Part shown: positions 20,675 to 33,389 of the stretch, in pieces
How the letters are laid out: every line of letters begins with the position of its first letter
Numbering within the stretch: the first letter of the stretch is position 1
NCBI RefSeq assembly: GCF_003473485.1
Contig: NC_053047.1
Coordinates: forward strand, 33,280,972-33,344,971
DNA from: Medicago truncatula
Lineage: Eukaryota; Streptophyta; Magnoliopsida; Fabales; Fabaceae
Length of the DNA stretch: 64,000 nt
Direction: 5' to 3'
The notes under the pieces: generated by a model
The model's input: only the letters and a program-made list of their open reading frames with translations
Told to the model about the DNA's origin: nothing
Databases searched by the model: none
Position numbers and translations under genes: made by a program

Positions 20675-23600
20675 TTAGGTTCTTTTCTGAATAGACTTTG
20701 CTATAGATTTCAAAATCCAAGTTATAAATAGAACAACAAAAATGGAATGTGGGACTGAATAGTTTTGGTGGCCAAATCTCCACATCAGTGTTGATGTATC
20801 TTGGCTAATTGATGCAAACCTTTCGTCAGAATTTCCTCTCCTGTACATAAGCAAATAGGTAAGAGTCTAATCCATTATTCATGAACAATTTCTTCATGGA
20901 AGATTGAAAACGGAAAACAACGATGGGTTTAGTCAAATCACATTGGCACCGTGATTATGTTGAAACTCTAAAAATGTAGCTTTTGTCAAAATCAAGGTGG
21001 CACATTGTGGTTTCCTTCAAATTCACCGTTGATCCAAACATGCACTAAAAACATGAGGACTTTTGTAATTAAAAGTGAAAACGAGAATTAGAAACTGAAA
21101 ACATTTTCGCAAATCAAACAAGCCTAAGTTTTTTCAAAAAGCTTCATGAGTCTTCATTTCATTAGGAATGAAGGTACATGTGTAGATTTCTTACTTTTTT
21201 CAAGACAACTTACATAGCCCAATTCTATATATTCATGCAAAAAATTTCATGATTGTTTATATCCAACCAGAATTAGCACATATAATACCGTTCTATTGAT
21301 GCCTACCTTAAGAAATTCTTGATTGATCCCCATAGAGAACTTGCAGTTTCAGTTTCCTCGCTTGAGGCATCACTTCTTTTATCCCTCCACATGGAATCAT
21401 TGAATTTTCCTTTACGCTGCCCTGGAAAGTGCATTTGCAAAAAATCTTGAATAAGTTTTTTCTTGTATGTTCAGTAAAATTTTAAAAAATTAACTTTCAT
21501 CCAATAGTGTCGAAGTAAAACGAACTATTACCAGTGTCATCAGAAGACCATGAATGACCTTGTCTAGATGCTCGAAGTGAAGCTAACTGTTCAACAAGTG
21601 AGCGTTCCGTGCCACTAGAACATGGATTTGAGGAGAATGAAGGAAACCACTTCAGTTTTTTTGAAGGATATAAGGAAGTAGTAAAGATGATAAGAAAAAT
21701 ACAAACCTGATATCATTAGGAAGAAGAACATTTACGACGAAGTAATGATCGCCGCGAATAGATGGTCTGTTCATGTCTGGAACTCCTAAACGTGATAACT
21801 TCACTGAATGTCCATGTTGAATCCCGGAAGGAATCTGGAGGTCCTTAAAACCTTCAACAGTTTCAACCTGAAATAACAAAAGTCAAAACAACACTCATAG
21901 ACATTCAGTAGGCAATGAACAAGGCTTAGTGTTATGAAAGATTAAAGCATTGAACTATACTCAAAAGATCCTTCAAATTCTAGTTCTAGTCAAATCCTAA
22001 TCAAATAACATATTTAAGATAAGATTTTAAAAGTAGGAAAAGATCCTTAAATAACTAAAATCCTTTGATGACAAAGTTATCATAAAATCCCCAAAACTAA
22101 GGAAAGATCCTAATATAAGATAAAATTCTAAAAGAACATAATTATCCAAATCAACAAGTTTCTCAATTTTGCACCATTAGTGTTGCCATTTTTGGGTTAA
22201 TTAAGTAATACCTTTTTAACAGACCCCAGTATTGCCTCGGTGAAGTCAATGTTAATCTTTGAGTATAAATTGAGACCCTCTCTCCAAATTCCTTGCTTTC
22301 TATCAACATGGAGGACAACAAAAAGATCCCCAGTATAACGCCTGAAACAATGCACCAAACTAATAGTCAGCACTAAGCAATTTGATGAGTTGGATTACAG
22401 TGATTCTGACAATCTTTCTGCTTCTGGTTGCAAATCAGTAGTCCAATAAAAATGAGACTTTTTTCCTGTATTTTTTTAGGTTCTCTTTGGCCTCAGATCA
22501 TGTGATATAATTTTCCATCTTAGCACAAAATCAACCAGAACAGTTTTATGGTAATGTGTAAAAATATACTTGTGGTATTTTAGCATAGGTTTTTATAATC
22601 AAAATTCACAGTTAAAAATAAATTAATGAAATAGGGAAGTTCCTCATATTTGTAATGACAAGTATTTTGGCTCTTCAATGGTGGCTTCATGGCAAACTAG
22701 TTAGAACATTATCTGAATATCAAGAATTTGTTGTGGCAAGCTGATCATTCATATATAGAAAACATTTGACATTTAGGCCCTATTAAAAGAATAGATAAAA
22801 TAAAGTCAAATTGCTTTCATGTAAGCTATAAGCTATTTTTATAAGCTATCCTGGAGAATTTATAGAAATAAGTTAAAAAGTGTTAGGTGTCGGGTTTGGG
22901 CCTAAGCCCAACTAATGTACTAAATAGGGGAGTTGGTTACATTTGCCGATGTGGCTAGTTTGTTAGAGGGGAATGACAGTTATATGAAGAATAGGGATAG
23001 CAATAGAGGGGCATTCATCACTTTTCAGTTACAGGCTTAGAAGGTTTGAGCAGATAAAGTCCTTTCAGTTAGGGATCTTCTTCCCTACTGCATTGCCATT
23101 TTTCATCATCAATAATACAGTTATTCCAGTATTAATTTCTTTTTCCTATATTTTGTACGTTGCTGTACTTATGGTATGCAACAAAAACAACTTAAGGACA
23201 TGGCGTAAGTCGTTGCATAAGTTCTCCCAAACAATCTCACAAGGGTTTATACCATTAGACAATCTCAAATAGGCCCATCCGAACAGACCCTTACTTAAGG
23301 GTGATGTGAAAAAGGACTATTTTGCAGTCTCTTTTACAACTTCTATTTCTCTTTTACTATATATAACTAGAATGCACCCCACAAATCACAGTATAATCAA
23401 GTCAATAAATAACATTAAGCAAGAGAATGTACACGTGCTGCTAGTTCATGTATTATTAAGCAAGAGTTAGGTCTGTGCTGCTAACCTCCTCTTATCAAAA
23501 TTCCCTTCTCCTCGAATTTTCATTGTGTCTCCATCACTGACGCCAGGAGGGATGACCACATCCATTTTTCGTTTAGCTTGCACAAGACCGCTGCCATCAC

Positions 23601-26600
23601 ACTTTCGACATCTATCCGTGATTATCATGCCAAGACCACCACACTTAGAGCAGGTAGAAACCTGAATATCACATGGCATCATTAAATATACTCTTGTTAT
23701 AATGTCTCAGATAATTTAAATATAACTGGGAAAAAATATAGTCACTCACTTATTAAATCTATATAATTTAAATCACCTGAGACATCATTCCAAACGGTGT
23801 TCTCTGGGTTTTCTTCTCTCCTCCTTTTCCACCACAACTTGTGCATTTTTTAATGCCATTCTTTGATTTAGCTCCTGTACCATCACAAGTATTACATGTC
23901 TCATAACAGGAAATTTCAATCTCTCTCTTTACTCCAAAAACGGATTCTTCAAAGCTTAGACGAAGGTCATGCCTGCATTGTAGAATGTATAAAATATACT
24001 TGATTAAGTATTCATAATGTACATGCACTAACCCATTTAAATAGACATAGACTATACTAAATAAAACGAGTCTGACTAATAGGACCAATACAACTATAAC
24101 CATAATAATAATAACAAATAAATTATTTACAACATAGAACAAAATTAATTTAATGATGTGCAGTGCTGACAAGTGAAAACTTAATTTTTTTTTCTTCGTA
24201 AAAATAGACGAAATTTACCGAATATCATTGCCACGGTTTCCACTGTTTCTCATATTGAAGCCGAAGCCCCCTTCATCACTAAATAGTCCATCCGTACGAC
24301 CAAAGAATGCATCGAATAAATCAGAAGGATCAACCTGATCAATACAAAATAAAACAGGAACAGTTTTAATTCTGTATAATTACATCACCATATCAAAGTC
24401 TTGAGTTCATTTCGACATTGCAGAAGGTAAAATACTTGAATATAGACATACATACCTCTGAGGCATTGGTTGGTCCTCCATTTTCTCCTTGTAGACCTGA
24501 CTCACCAAAGCGATCATATAAAGACCTTTTCTCATCATCTGATAGGACCTATTTGCATACTTTGTTACCAAGTGAATAAAAAGAGACGAGCAAATATGGC
24601 ACATAAAAGTTATATCCACTGAAAAAGACAAGCATCCATAAATTTCATTCATCCAGCCTTGTTTACTAGACGGAGGAAAGATTACAATGGCAATGTTCAG
24701 ACCATAAGCAAATGAAATAGTAGAACAGAATATATCATTGTTTTGTAGCGGTGGAACTTATAAGAAATTACCTCGTATGCAGCACTAATCTCCTTGAACT
24801 TCTCTTCTGCTCCAGGATTTTTGTTCATATCTGGATGGTACTGGTCCCAAAATATAAACATTATTATAAACCAACTATTCCAAAAGCTTATACTGTTAGA
24901 TAGAAGCTTATATTACAGTGTGGACAATTTTCCCCTTAATAGATTAGCAACAAGATTTTTTTTTTTAATTGCAAGGCCACAAAATCCCAAAAGTTGAAGT
25001 AATGGGTAAAGGTGTGTGAACGATTTTATATCTAACAAACACAACCTAAGTTATATTATAACCAGAAATATAAATGTGCCAAATGGCTTATACACATTTT
25101 CTTACAGCTTTTGAAGTGCTAATTTCAGTTAAGTCTGATAATATAAAGGTTTTAACAACAATCTCAATTTCCAATTACCATGATTGTCAAACTCGAGAAT
25201 CTCCATAAACTTGTGGGTTCTTTATAGAATCGCATGAGTTTACTCAATACAAACATAATGTTTAAAACATTTATTATAGTATATAAGTAAACACAATTTA
25301 ATCAAATGTGGAACCAAATTTAAGTATTCTGTAAGCAACCAATAAATTATACCAAGACAGCCCAACCTATGTCCATGCGACTATGCGAGCCAACTCAAGT
25401 TTAAACAGAAACAATTTCATATGAGTGTTAAATGCATTTTATAGCCAGAGTCGTAAACTTACATGATTCTACGAGTTAACTTGAGAATTTGACAACCATG
25501 ATGATTACTAATGGTAATAGGTCTTGGTGGACAATGGTAAAGAGGATACAATCATTAATAACGAAGTTATTTCACACGGATTAACGAAGAAGGAAGGAAC
25601 CATATGTAAAGGAAAGGATACTACAAGAACAGCTAAGAAGAAACAACAACGACAATCAAAGTCTTGTCCATTAAGTGGGATTGCGGTAGTTCTAAATAGT
25701 GGTCTGCAACATAAAAGTTTTAGAAGTCTCTACAACAGCATCACAACCGCAATTGGCCACAATATCATGCTTCGTAGCGTAAGTGCGACCACAACAACAA
25801 TTCAGAACCATGTCCTATATAGATCAAATCATATCGAAAGGTAGACTATTCAACTTCAAATCTTTCTGTTAGTATTAGGCCTGGACAGCAGTTATTTAAT
25901 GAGGCAGTAGCGTTCAACTTCAAATCATATCTATATAGATAAAATCATATCCAAAGATAGACCATTCAACTTCAAATTGCGGTTTGACTTGCAGCATTCC
26001 TTGATCTTCCTTTACCTCTAACCAAAGGTGAATCCTCCATATGAGCTACCTCCTTAATGATGCTCGTATGGGTTTCAAACTTTCAACCTTGCTGCACACA
26101 TACCCAAACTAACTTAGAAGAAATTTTACCAACAGAAGATACCCTTACTTGTCCCTGGCGATATCATTCTTAATCTTATATTGTCTTGTGAGAGCACTCG
26201 TCTAACATAACATTCTTAACTCTACAACACCTTTCTGATTTTATCATTCGCTTTTTACTACTCAACGTTCAGTTATACATCAGAGCGGGTCTTGTAAATG
26301 TGTGGTAAAATTTTCCTTTGAGTGATACTGTTCATCCCAATTATACTGTCATTTTCATGCATCCCCCTCTATCTCCCCTTCATTTTTGTATTCTTTTTAC
26401 CTTTATCTATTGTCTTTTTCTTAGTTTAGATTAGAAAATGGTTACTAGTAATCAAAGCATCCCAATCAACACAGGCTAAGTAAAGACAGAAAACATAGTT
26501 GAGATTAAGATAGTTGTTTCTAGAGGAAACATATTTTGACTACAGAGTACAAAGAGATCCTAGCAACCAACATTTTAAAAAATGACGCCCTCAAAGCCAC

Positions 26601-28046
26601 ATTCTATAAAGATAACATTGTTTCATCTTCGTGTAATCAGTAAAAGGTCTACTTGTTTTGTGTCGGGTCGTGAGCATTGTTGTCAATGGCGGAAGACCAA
26701 AAATACGCCATATAAACACACCATTGTGGCTTTCAGTAATGCCAAAAATACGCCATAAAAATAAATCTCCCACGCCATTCTGCCAGAATGGTGCCATGGC
26801 TGCAAACTAACAGCACTAGTTGAAGGGGAGCCTAAAATATCGAGGGATCATCACACTGGATTCATTCAGCTCATTCTTATTTCACGTGAAACTAACCACT
26901 CACACTTGAACTCCAACAGTTTGTTAGGTTTTAAAATGTGAAATGGAAACAAAATCAATTTTTAACCAGCACTACCTAGAAAGCTATTTTCACTACAAAT
27001 TCTTGCATTCTACTAAACCAAGTACATCTCGTATAAAATAGAGAAAAATGAAAACGCAATCCACAATTTTTACAAAGTTCACATCAATAAGCTATCATGT
27101 AGAGTGTATGGAAATACACTGAAAGCAACTTATAGACATGTTGTAAAAGGTGTTTGCATAAGCTCTTTGAAACAGTCTCATAAGTACTTATACTAGTAAA
27201 TAATTAAACTCAGATAAGTCAATCTAACTAGACCCTTAGCCTAATAATATACTAGAAATTACGGGTTCAAACTTGCGAACGAGCATATCAAATGTATCTA
27301 CAACCATTTACTATCTGAGTTGAACTTAGATAACCATTTAGGGCCCGTTTGGATTGGCTTATTTTGTAGCTTATGCAAAGAAATAAACTTTTACCTTAAT
27401 TCATAATTTCTCACTGACAAAATTGTATCTTCATAAGCTGTTTTTTTCATAAACTACCTTGACAAGCTTATGAATACATAAATGCTTATTTATTTGTATA
27501 AGCTGTTTTACATAAGCTCAAAAATAAGTCAATCCAAACTAATCTTCAATTTAACAAAGCAATGAAATCAATAAGCTAGAAATTAACTGAAAATTATAAT
27601 TTTAAGCATAAATTTCACAGAAACTCAACACCCCATATTCCAATTCCCCACCTTTTACACATTTTCTCAAAAATAAACACGACCCATCAAAATCACCACT
27701 CAAAAAAACCAAAACACAAAAAAAATTCCAAAACCCATTTAAAAAAAACAAATAAAAATCAAACCTTTAGAGCAAGTTTCCTATAAGAACTCTTAATTTC
27801 TTGCAACGAAGCATTGTTGCTGACATTCAAAGTAGAGTAGTGATCTTTTCCACCTTTGGCTCTGACCACTGTTGCGAAACGGGAGCGGTTTCTTGTGGAG
27901 GAGAGAGGGAAAGGAGTTGTGGTTTTGAAGGTGAGGTTTGAAGGGGTGGCAATGGTGAAAGGGGAAGAAGATGGTGGTGAGAGGGTGATGAATGGCATTG
28001 AAAATGGGGTTTGGATATGGAGTATAGAACATAGAATTTGAGACAT
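20675..28046 (-). CDS. Plastid-type DnaJ (type I / class A J protein)
   Basis: Co-chaperone that stimulates Hsp70 ATPase and holds unfolded clients; chloroplast targeting is inferred from the Ser/Thr/Pro-rich first 60 residues. Exons on the - strand: 28046-27765, 24840-24772, 24548-24456, 24334-24219, 23972-23777, 23661-23486, 22341-22212, 21867-21707, 21614-21532, 21421-21307, 20840-20675; all join in phase to 528 aa, close to the 517 aa I recall for Arabidopsis At3g17830, which it resembles most. J domain at about 68-135 with HPD at 96-98; four CxxCxGxG zinc motifs (C212, C230, C256 and C270 start them); the C-terminal client domain follows with GDLFVVLHV and RRPSIRGDH-like [12 protein letters not shown]. 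The last exon adds a hydrophobic stretch ([13 protein letters not shown]). If the last intron is kept, an in-frame TAG at 21303-21305 ends the protein at 474 aa. Intron 1 is 2.9 kb. Confidence 0.92.
22881..23183. mobile_element. Probable short solo LTR in DnaJ intron 6
   Basis: Runs from TGTTAGGTGTCGGGTTTGGGC to GGTATGCAACA with TG...CA ends, flanked by AAAAG and AAAAC (imperfect 5-bp duplication). It splits an older MITE-like sequence of the CATAAGCT family (about 22776-23291), whose halves read on across it (AAGTTAAAA... and ...AACTTAAGGACATGG). No internal region; family probably Copia, not certain. Confidence 0.55.
27341..27545. mobile_element. MITE in DnaJ intron 1
   Basis: The left end GGGCCCGTTTGGATTGGCTT pairs with the right end, which is AGTTTGGATTGACTTATTTT in reverse complement; the core has repeated CATAAGCTGTTTT words. 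About 200 bp, noncoding. The same family is seen at 56483-56744 in MED7 intron 1 and, interrupted, at 22776-23291. It is likely hAT-derived. Confidence 0.7.
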
Positions 28047-28232
28047 GGTGATGATGTTGACGATGTTGTGTTTTTGTTCATATCAAAGGAGTTGTGAATT
28101 TAGTGATGATAATTGGTGGTTATTGGGGGCATAAGAGGGGTTTAGTGGTTAGAAGGCGTAACGAATCACGGACGCACTATACCATAATATATCGACATCA
28201 ATAATAATTTAAGAAAGTGATATAATTTATAA

Positions 28233-28511
28233 GGCTAAAATATGATTTTAATCCCTGTAAATATGTTTCGTTTTGATTTTAGTTCCTGTAAAAAAAAATT
28301 GTTTTTGGTCCCTGCAAAATTTTTTGTTTTTGCATACGTGACACATTATAACTAAACCAATTTTGTAGTTTTTGGTCCTTGCAAAATTTTTTGTTTTTAC
28401 AGGGACTATTTTCAAAAACAAAAAATTTTGCAGGGACCAAAAACATTTTTTTTTACAGGGACTAAAACCAAAACGAGACATATTTGCAGGGACTAAAACC
28501 ATATTTTAGCC
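28233..28511. mobile_element. MITE upstream of the DnaJ gene
   Basis: Terminal inverted repeats GGCTAAAATATGATTTTAAT / reverse of ATGGTTTTAGTCCC...ATTTTAGCC, about 120 bp each, with repeated GTCCCTGCAAAATTTTTTG. It is flanked by TAA on both sides, consistent with a PIF/Harbinger-type 3-bp target. It lies about 190 bp upstream of the DnaJ start codon, so it may touch the promoter. The larger fold-back at 36304-37383 shares its terminal words. Confidence 0.8.
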
Positions 28512-31077
28512 TAATTTATAATTATAGGTGTTGGTGTTGCATCGGTGTCCGATGTCGAAACGTGTCCGACTTTGAGACACACCTAATCTAATGAGTGTTT
28601 GTACTTCATAGTTTGGGGCATAAGATGCGTTTAGCGTGTTCATTTGAGACCATTAGAATTTTAGTTATATATGTTAATTGAAATCGGTAGATTACATCGA
28701 AAACAACACAAATAGTGTATTGTTAAATCGAAAAAGATGAATTTGCGAACAAACTCAATACATCATAAGACTTACAAATGGCACAAGGCTTTACAAATGT
28801 GACAATTAAAGCGATTGGTATATCTATGTATTCTAGATATGTAACATAGATGCGCATATCATCATTTGTTGGATTTATGATGTGGGTTTAATATAACCAT
28901 ACCTATCAATTTGAACGGAATAAACACCTAAACAAAACATGAAAACCAAGTTATGTTGCACCAAGACGGAAAAATCAAACTACGCCGCACTTAAGTGACA
29001 AAATCTCAAATTATAAAGAATCAAGTATATGTGAACAACACTTATAGAGATTTTGGTAAAAAAAATTATATAGATGCTTGTAAAAAAGACATTTATACAG
29101 ATAACATATCGGAGAAAAAGAAGATGCAGATGGATGATTACATGCAAATAAATGATTCAAAATCACCATCTATCCAATAGACAAAAAAGAAGTTAAAGAG
29201 AAATAATAAAAAATAGGATCGCCTTGTGCCATTTGACTTTTATATGTCTTCAAAATCTTTTACAAAGAGGATCACCCGCCTACCACATATAAAAAAACAT
29301 GTTTTTCCATTGCCAAAAAATCTCAAAATACTTTTGTCAAATCCATCAAACACAATTATCCATAATTTTAAATGTTTTTAACCAAGGTTTTTAGATATAC
29401 TTTTCTTTCTGAATCATTACCTACAATGTCGCAATTCATAATCACCCACTAATGACAATTAACCATCTTTCTCTCAAAAAAAAAAAAAAGAAGACAAATT
29501 AACCATAATTTTGAAGGTTTTAAACCATGTTTTTAGATATAACTTTTTTATTTTTTACAAATCTTATTATTTTTTTATATAAACTTGAACATAAATTATG
29601 GTTAATGAGTTTCATACATATTTGAACACAATTTGGATTATTTTTGGACTCTTTTGTACCTATATTTGATTACAGTGACTTTTTTATTGGTCTAGACGAC
29701 TTATGATTTTTACCCTTGAGGGGATTTCCACGTTAAAAATCTATGACTACTTGTGTCTTATCTGCTTTCACCGCTGTCATATATTTGTTGCTGCTCCTTA
29801 GAGATTCTTGCAAGTTTAGGGAAATTTATTTCCACTGCGCATTGGTGTGTTACCATATATATGTGTTAATTTTTCATCAGAGTGGTATCAATTTAATGAA
29901 TCACCGTTTCACACGTTAAAATTGTAAGGATTGAGCAATCATCCATTTAAATTTGATGGAAAAAAAATCTTGTTCCTTAAGTTAGTCTGTAAGTTCTAGT
30001 TTGAAAGAAAATAAAAATAATCAAATCAAACCAATGTATATTTAATCGATTGGAATTTTTTTGTACTGAAATGAATTGCTTTCTTTTTTTTTAATTTATT
30101 TTACTTTTAAACTATGTTTTATGAATTGTTACATAACAGAAAACAAAGACATGATAAGAATTTTCTTTGTTTTATAGTTTTCATTCACCTGAGATGATCA
30201 TTGTCAATTTTCCTGACATTTTCATATATTTTGCGATGTCTCTGTCAATTAAGTTATATTCACATGACACTTTATTTCTTATTAATCAATATTTTATTTT
30301 TGAAAAGTTGTTAATCATCAATATTTGGTATTCAGATACTTAAAAAAAAGGGACTACGTCTTTTCTTAATTCATCAAACCAATGTAGTCTAATTAAATAA
30401 TGCAAGTCCGGTCAAGTTTAAAAGTTTTTATAATGTAATTTTGTTTCTTGTGTTTTGGTCTTTCATCAACAATATTTATAGGCTGCAATGGGGACAAGTG
30501 TTAATATATTTTATTTCTACTCTCCTTCTTATCTTCAAACCCATTTCTTTCTACGTTGTATTTGTTGATTTCAATGATAAAATAAGTTTCGCTTATTATT
30601 GTAATATTCTCTCATTAATTCTAATTGGTAACATAAAAAAAAAAAAATTGTAATTGGTAAGGTAGTTTGATAGTTTTCTTTTTTTGAGAAATAGTTTGAA
30701 TAAATCTGAGACAAATAAATAATGTAAATAAAACAATTGAATTCACTCATGTTGATTTAAGATCTTAGAGTATACTCTTTTTCAGAAGTTTACATTTAAT
30801 TGTCATCGATGTCAATTTGATAGACTAATATAAAACCATTATAGTAAGTTTGTGGGAGTAGTTTATATTAGGAATCATTCGTTTCCAAAAGTCAATGCTA
30901 CTCTGTTCTCATTGCTGTATATTGAAAGGAAATCACCTAGAAAATCAACAGCTATAAACCACACCCAAAACTCATGAATTCCAACACTTTAAAAGTACAT
31001 AACTTCGTACCATAAAATTCATCAACCACAAAACCTCATCATCACAAAGAAAAAAATTCAAAAACCTCATCACCAAT
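28512..31077. other. AT-rich intergenic, left part of the tandem duplication
   Basis: No gene is supported. From about 30000 onward the sequence is paralogous to 34180-34420 and then to 36260-38960, interrupted there by mobile elements. The last 100 bases are the NHL 5' UTR, with CACCAAT directly before the start codon. Confidence 0.55.
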
Positions 31078-31713
31078 ATGGGTTGGGCCGCACGCATTTG
31101 TTGCACATTATGTTGTCTTATAGTCCTCTTCGTAATTACAATCATCGTCTTTTGGATAATAGTCTCCCCTTCAAGCGTGAAATTTCACGTAACCGATGCA
31201 ACTCTCACCGAGTTCAATCTCACAAACAACAACTTATATTACAATTTCAAAGTGAATGTCACAGCAAGAAACCCCAACAACAACATCATAGTCTATTATC
31301 GAAGAATCAAGGCGATTGCTTGGTACAAAGACAATGATTTCAGTCATATAACTTTGACACCCTTTGATCAAGGACACAAGAATACCACTTTTCTTGGACC
31401 TATAGAATTTAAAGGAAATGCTTTCATCAAACTTGGACGTCAACAACTTAACGAGTATTCTGAAGAGACGCGTCTTAGGATTTATAAAGATTTGGCTGTT
31501 GATTTTGATATTCGAATTAGAGCTAAGTATGGAAGCTTCTATAAGAGTGGTCGGTTTAATCCACCGGTTCTGCAGTGTCGTCGTTTGAGAGTTCCTTTGG
31601 TTTCTTCTTTCAATAGTAACTCGTCATCATCACCATTTTTTTTTAGTACCAGAAGATGTAGCAGTGGTGATTTCTTTACAGACCGTGATATAAATAAAGC
31701 AGCAACAGTTTGA
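31078..31713 (+). CDS. NDR1/HIN1-like (NHL) protein with LEA-2 domain, copy A
   Basis: Intronless, 211 aa. NHL proteins are small plasma-membrane proteins linked to defence and stress; the exact function here is unknown. A cysteine-rich N-terminus (RICCTLCC) leads into one membrane segment at about residues 10-30 (LIVLFVITIIVFWIIV). The LEA-2 part follows, with the hallmark NVTARNPNNN at about 60-69, then VYYRRI, AWYKD and PFDQGHKNTTFLGP. Several N-x-S/T sites fit an extracellular side. The tail is rich in Ser. The start is supported by the identical CACCAAT|ATGGGTTG context in copy B. It is one of a tandem pair 7.9 kb apart with 38971-39606, equal in length and highly similar. Confidence 0.93.
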   Translation: MGWAARICCTLCCLIVLFVITIIVFWIIVSPSSVKFHVTDATLTEFNLTNNNLYYNFKVNVTARNPNNNIIVYYRRIKAIAWYKDNDFSHITLTPFDQGHKNTTFLGPIEFKGNAFIKLGRQQLNEYSEETRLRIYKDLAVDFDIRIRAKYGSFYKSGRFNPPVLQCRRLRVPLVSSFNSNSSSSPFFFSTRRCSSGDFFTDRDINKAATV

Positions 31714-32070
31714 TATCTTAAGGTGGATTATACAACTTTTCTTCATATTGCACCTCACGAAATTCATGTTGTGAGTCACTTCATTTGTTTTGTTTTAAGA
31801 AATATTGTATTCAATTATTTTTAATTTCGTTTTACATGCTGTATGTTCTTGCCTTCTTTTTTTATTTAATTTTTATATATATATTGAAACACTTAGACCT
31901 GAGCACAAGTTTACAAGGATAAGCTTCTTATAGAAGTTACAAAACTTTGATGGAGCCAAAGTCTTCTACATATTGCAGAACAAGCTATAATCCATATGAG
32001 ATTTTATTTGTGTTGAAGGGATTACTGTGGTTTTGTTAATATAATTCATTTTGACTTGTTCAAAATAATA

Positions 32071-32327
32071 CTCCCTCCGTTCCTCAATAAATGATCTAGT
32101 TGACTTGACACACATACCAATGCATATGTTTTATCTTTGATATCTTCAATTCTCTACTAAAAAAAATTATAAAAATATAATATTTTAAAAATATTCATCG
32201 AGACGAATCCAACAACATCTTACATGATATTATTTATCTTTGTGAATTAGTATAAAAGTATGGTCAAAGTATGTCAAATCAATAATGTATATTGTCAACT
32301 GGGTCATTTATTAAGGGACGGAGAGAG
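32071..32327. mobile_element. Stowaway-like MITE
   Basis: 257 bp with terminal inverted repeats CTCCCTCCGTTCCTCAATAA and TTATTAAGGGACGGAGAGAG, flanked by TA on both sides (32069-32070 and 32328-32329). This is the classical Stowaway (Tc1/mariner) pattern. It is missing from the paralogous place near 40670 in the second copy of the duplication. Confidence 0.88.
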
Positions 32328-33388
32328 TAAATATGAGATCTATATGGTTGTGGTAACATAGTCGAAACAAGTAGCGAATAACCGCCGTTACATGAGACCT
32401 AAAAATAAATATATAACTTGTTAGCCAAAATCGGAAGACATGTGATTCTGTTGAAGGTTAGATGAGTGTGAATGCAACCAATTACGAATTAGACGGATCT
32501 TTGTCTACTGACGTCTACAAAGGTCGTTGAAGTATTAGAATTGGTCAAAATTCAGTAGAACTTGATAATTGGACAATTTAACTATGCTCCATGTTTATAA
32601 CACCACTAACCAAAGAAAGCTAAGAGCATGAAAGCATGTTCTAAGAGAGTTGCACACATGTGGATAAGAGCAATGGAAAAATGTCACGAAACTAGAAAAT
32701 CGAGTCAAATGTGGGCACAACGTATCCCCCAACAATAGAAGGATTCACCCATTATACACGTAAATAGCAAAGCAAGAGGTGTGTTACTTAATGTGATTTT
32801 ATTTTTGAGACCATATTAGACATTTTTGTTACATAAATTATAATTTAGTTTCTCAAAATTAAGAAAAGATGATAGTTTGGCCGGAAGGAGATAACCCAAT
32901 TTGAGAGGGGAGAACTCGTCATGTGTGTGTTACATATTTTCCGATAAAGATTAGTCAATATTAAATAGAGTCGAAGATTTTGTATTTGTAACATGATAAC
33001 AAAAATATTAAGATGTTAGTTAAAGTGTTGTAACTTTCTTCAAGAGCGGTTGTGTGATCGCTGATCCTAGGCCAACTACAACAAAATATGATGTAGATTT
33101 CACCATTTGAGTTGATTTTAGGATAACACCCCTTTCAAAATTCCAACCGAGGTTATTTTCTTAGGTTACAAGGCTTCATGATCATCGATTGACCCCATCG
33201 AGGGCAAAAAATTAATTATAACTTCATAAAAAATAGGGGAGGTCATGCCAAACTTTGATAGGCCTGAGCCTGACCTACAATTTTTTTTACAGGCCTGAGT
33301 CTGGCCTATGGCCTTTCGTATGCCTATTTTTTTTTGTCTGGTCTGGCCTATTTAAAAGCCTGACCTGGTGATGCTCGTATAATAGTTG
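32328..33388. repeat. Downstream flank of NHL copy A, paralogous to 40680-41560
   Basis: Noncoding and duplicated: for example AAAGCATGTTCTAAGAGAGTTG, GAAGGAGATAACCCAATTTGAG and CATTGACCCCATCGAGG have close counterparts at about 40955, 41205 and 41515. The end (33240-33380) is filled with AGGCCTGAGCCTGGCCTA-type words, a decayed interspersed repeat. Confidence 0.7.
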
Positions 33389-33389
33389 C

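Noticed and set aside
24794-25844. + strand frames in DnaJ intron 1
   Set aside because: No family match and no coding bias; intronic sequence.
27793-28081. Alternative frames over DnaJ exon 1
   Set aside because: Only the frame starting at 28046 runs into the J domain and joins exon 2 in phase.
29855-29885. GTGGTATCA resembling a Copia primer-binding site
   Set aside because: No LTR end, partner LTR or retroelement coding sequence is nearby; chance match.
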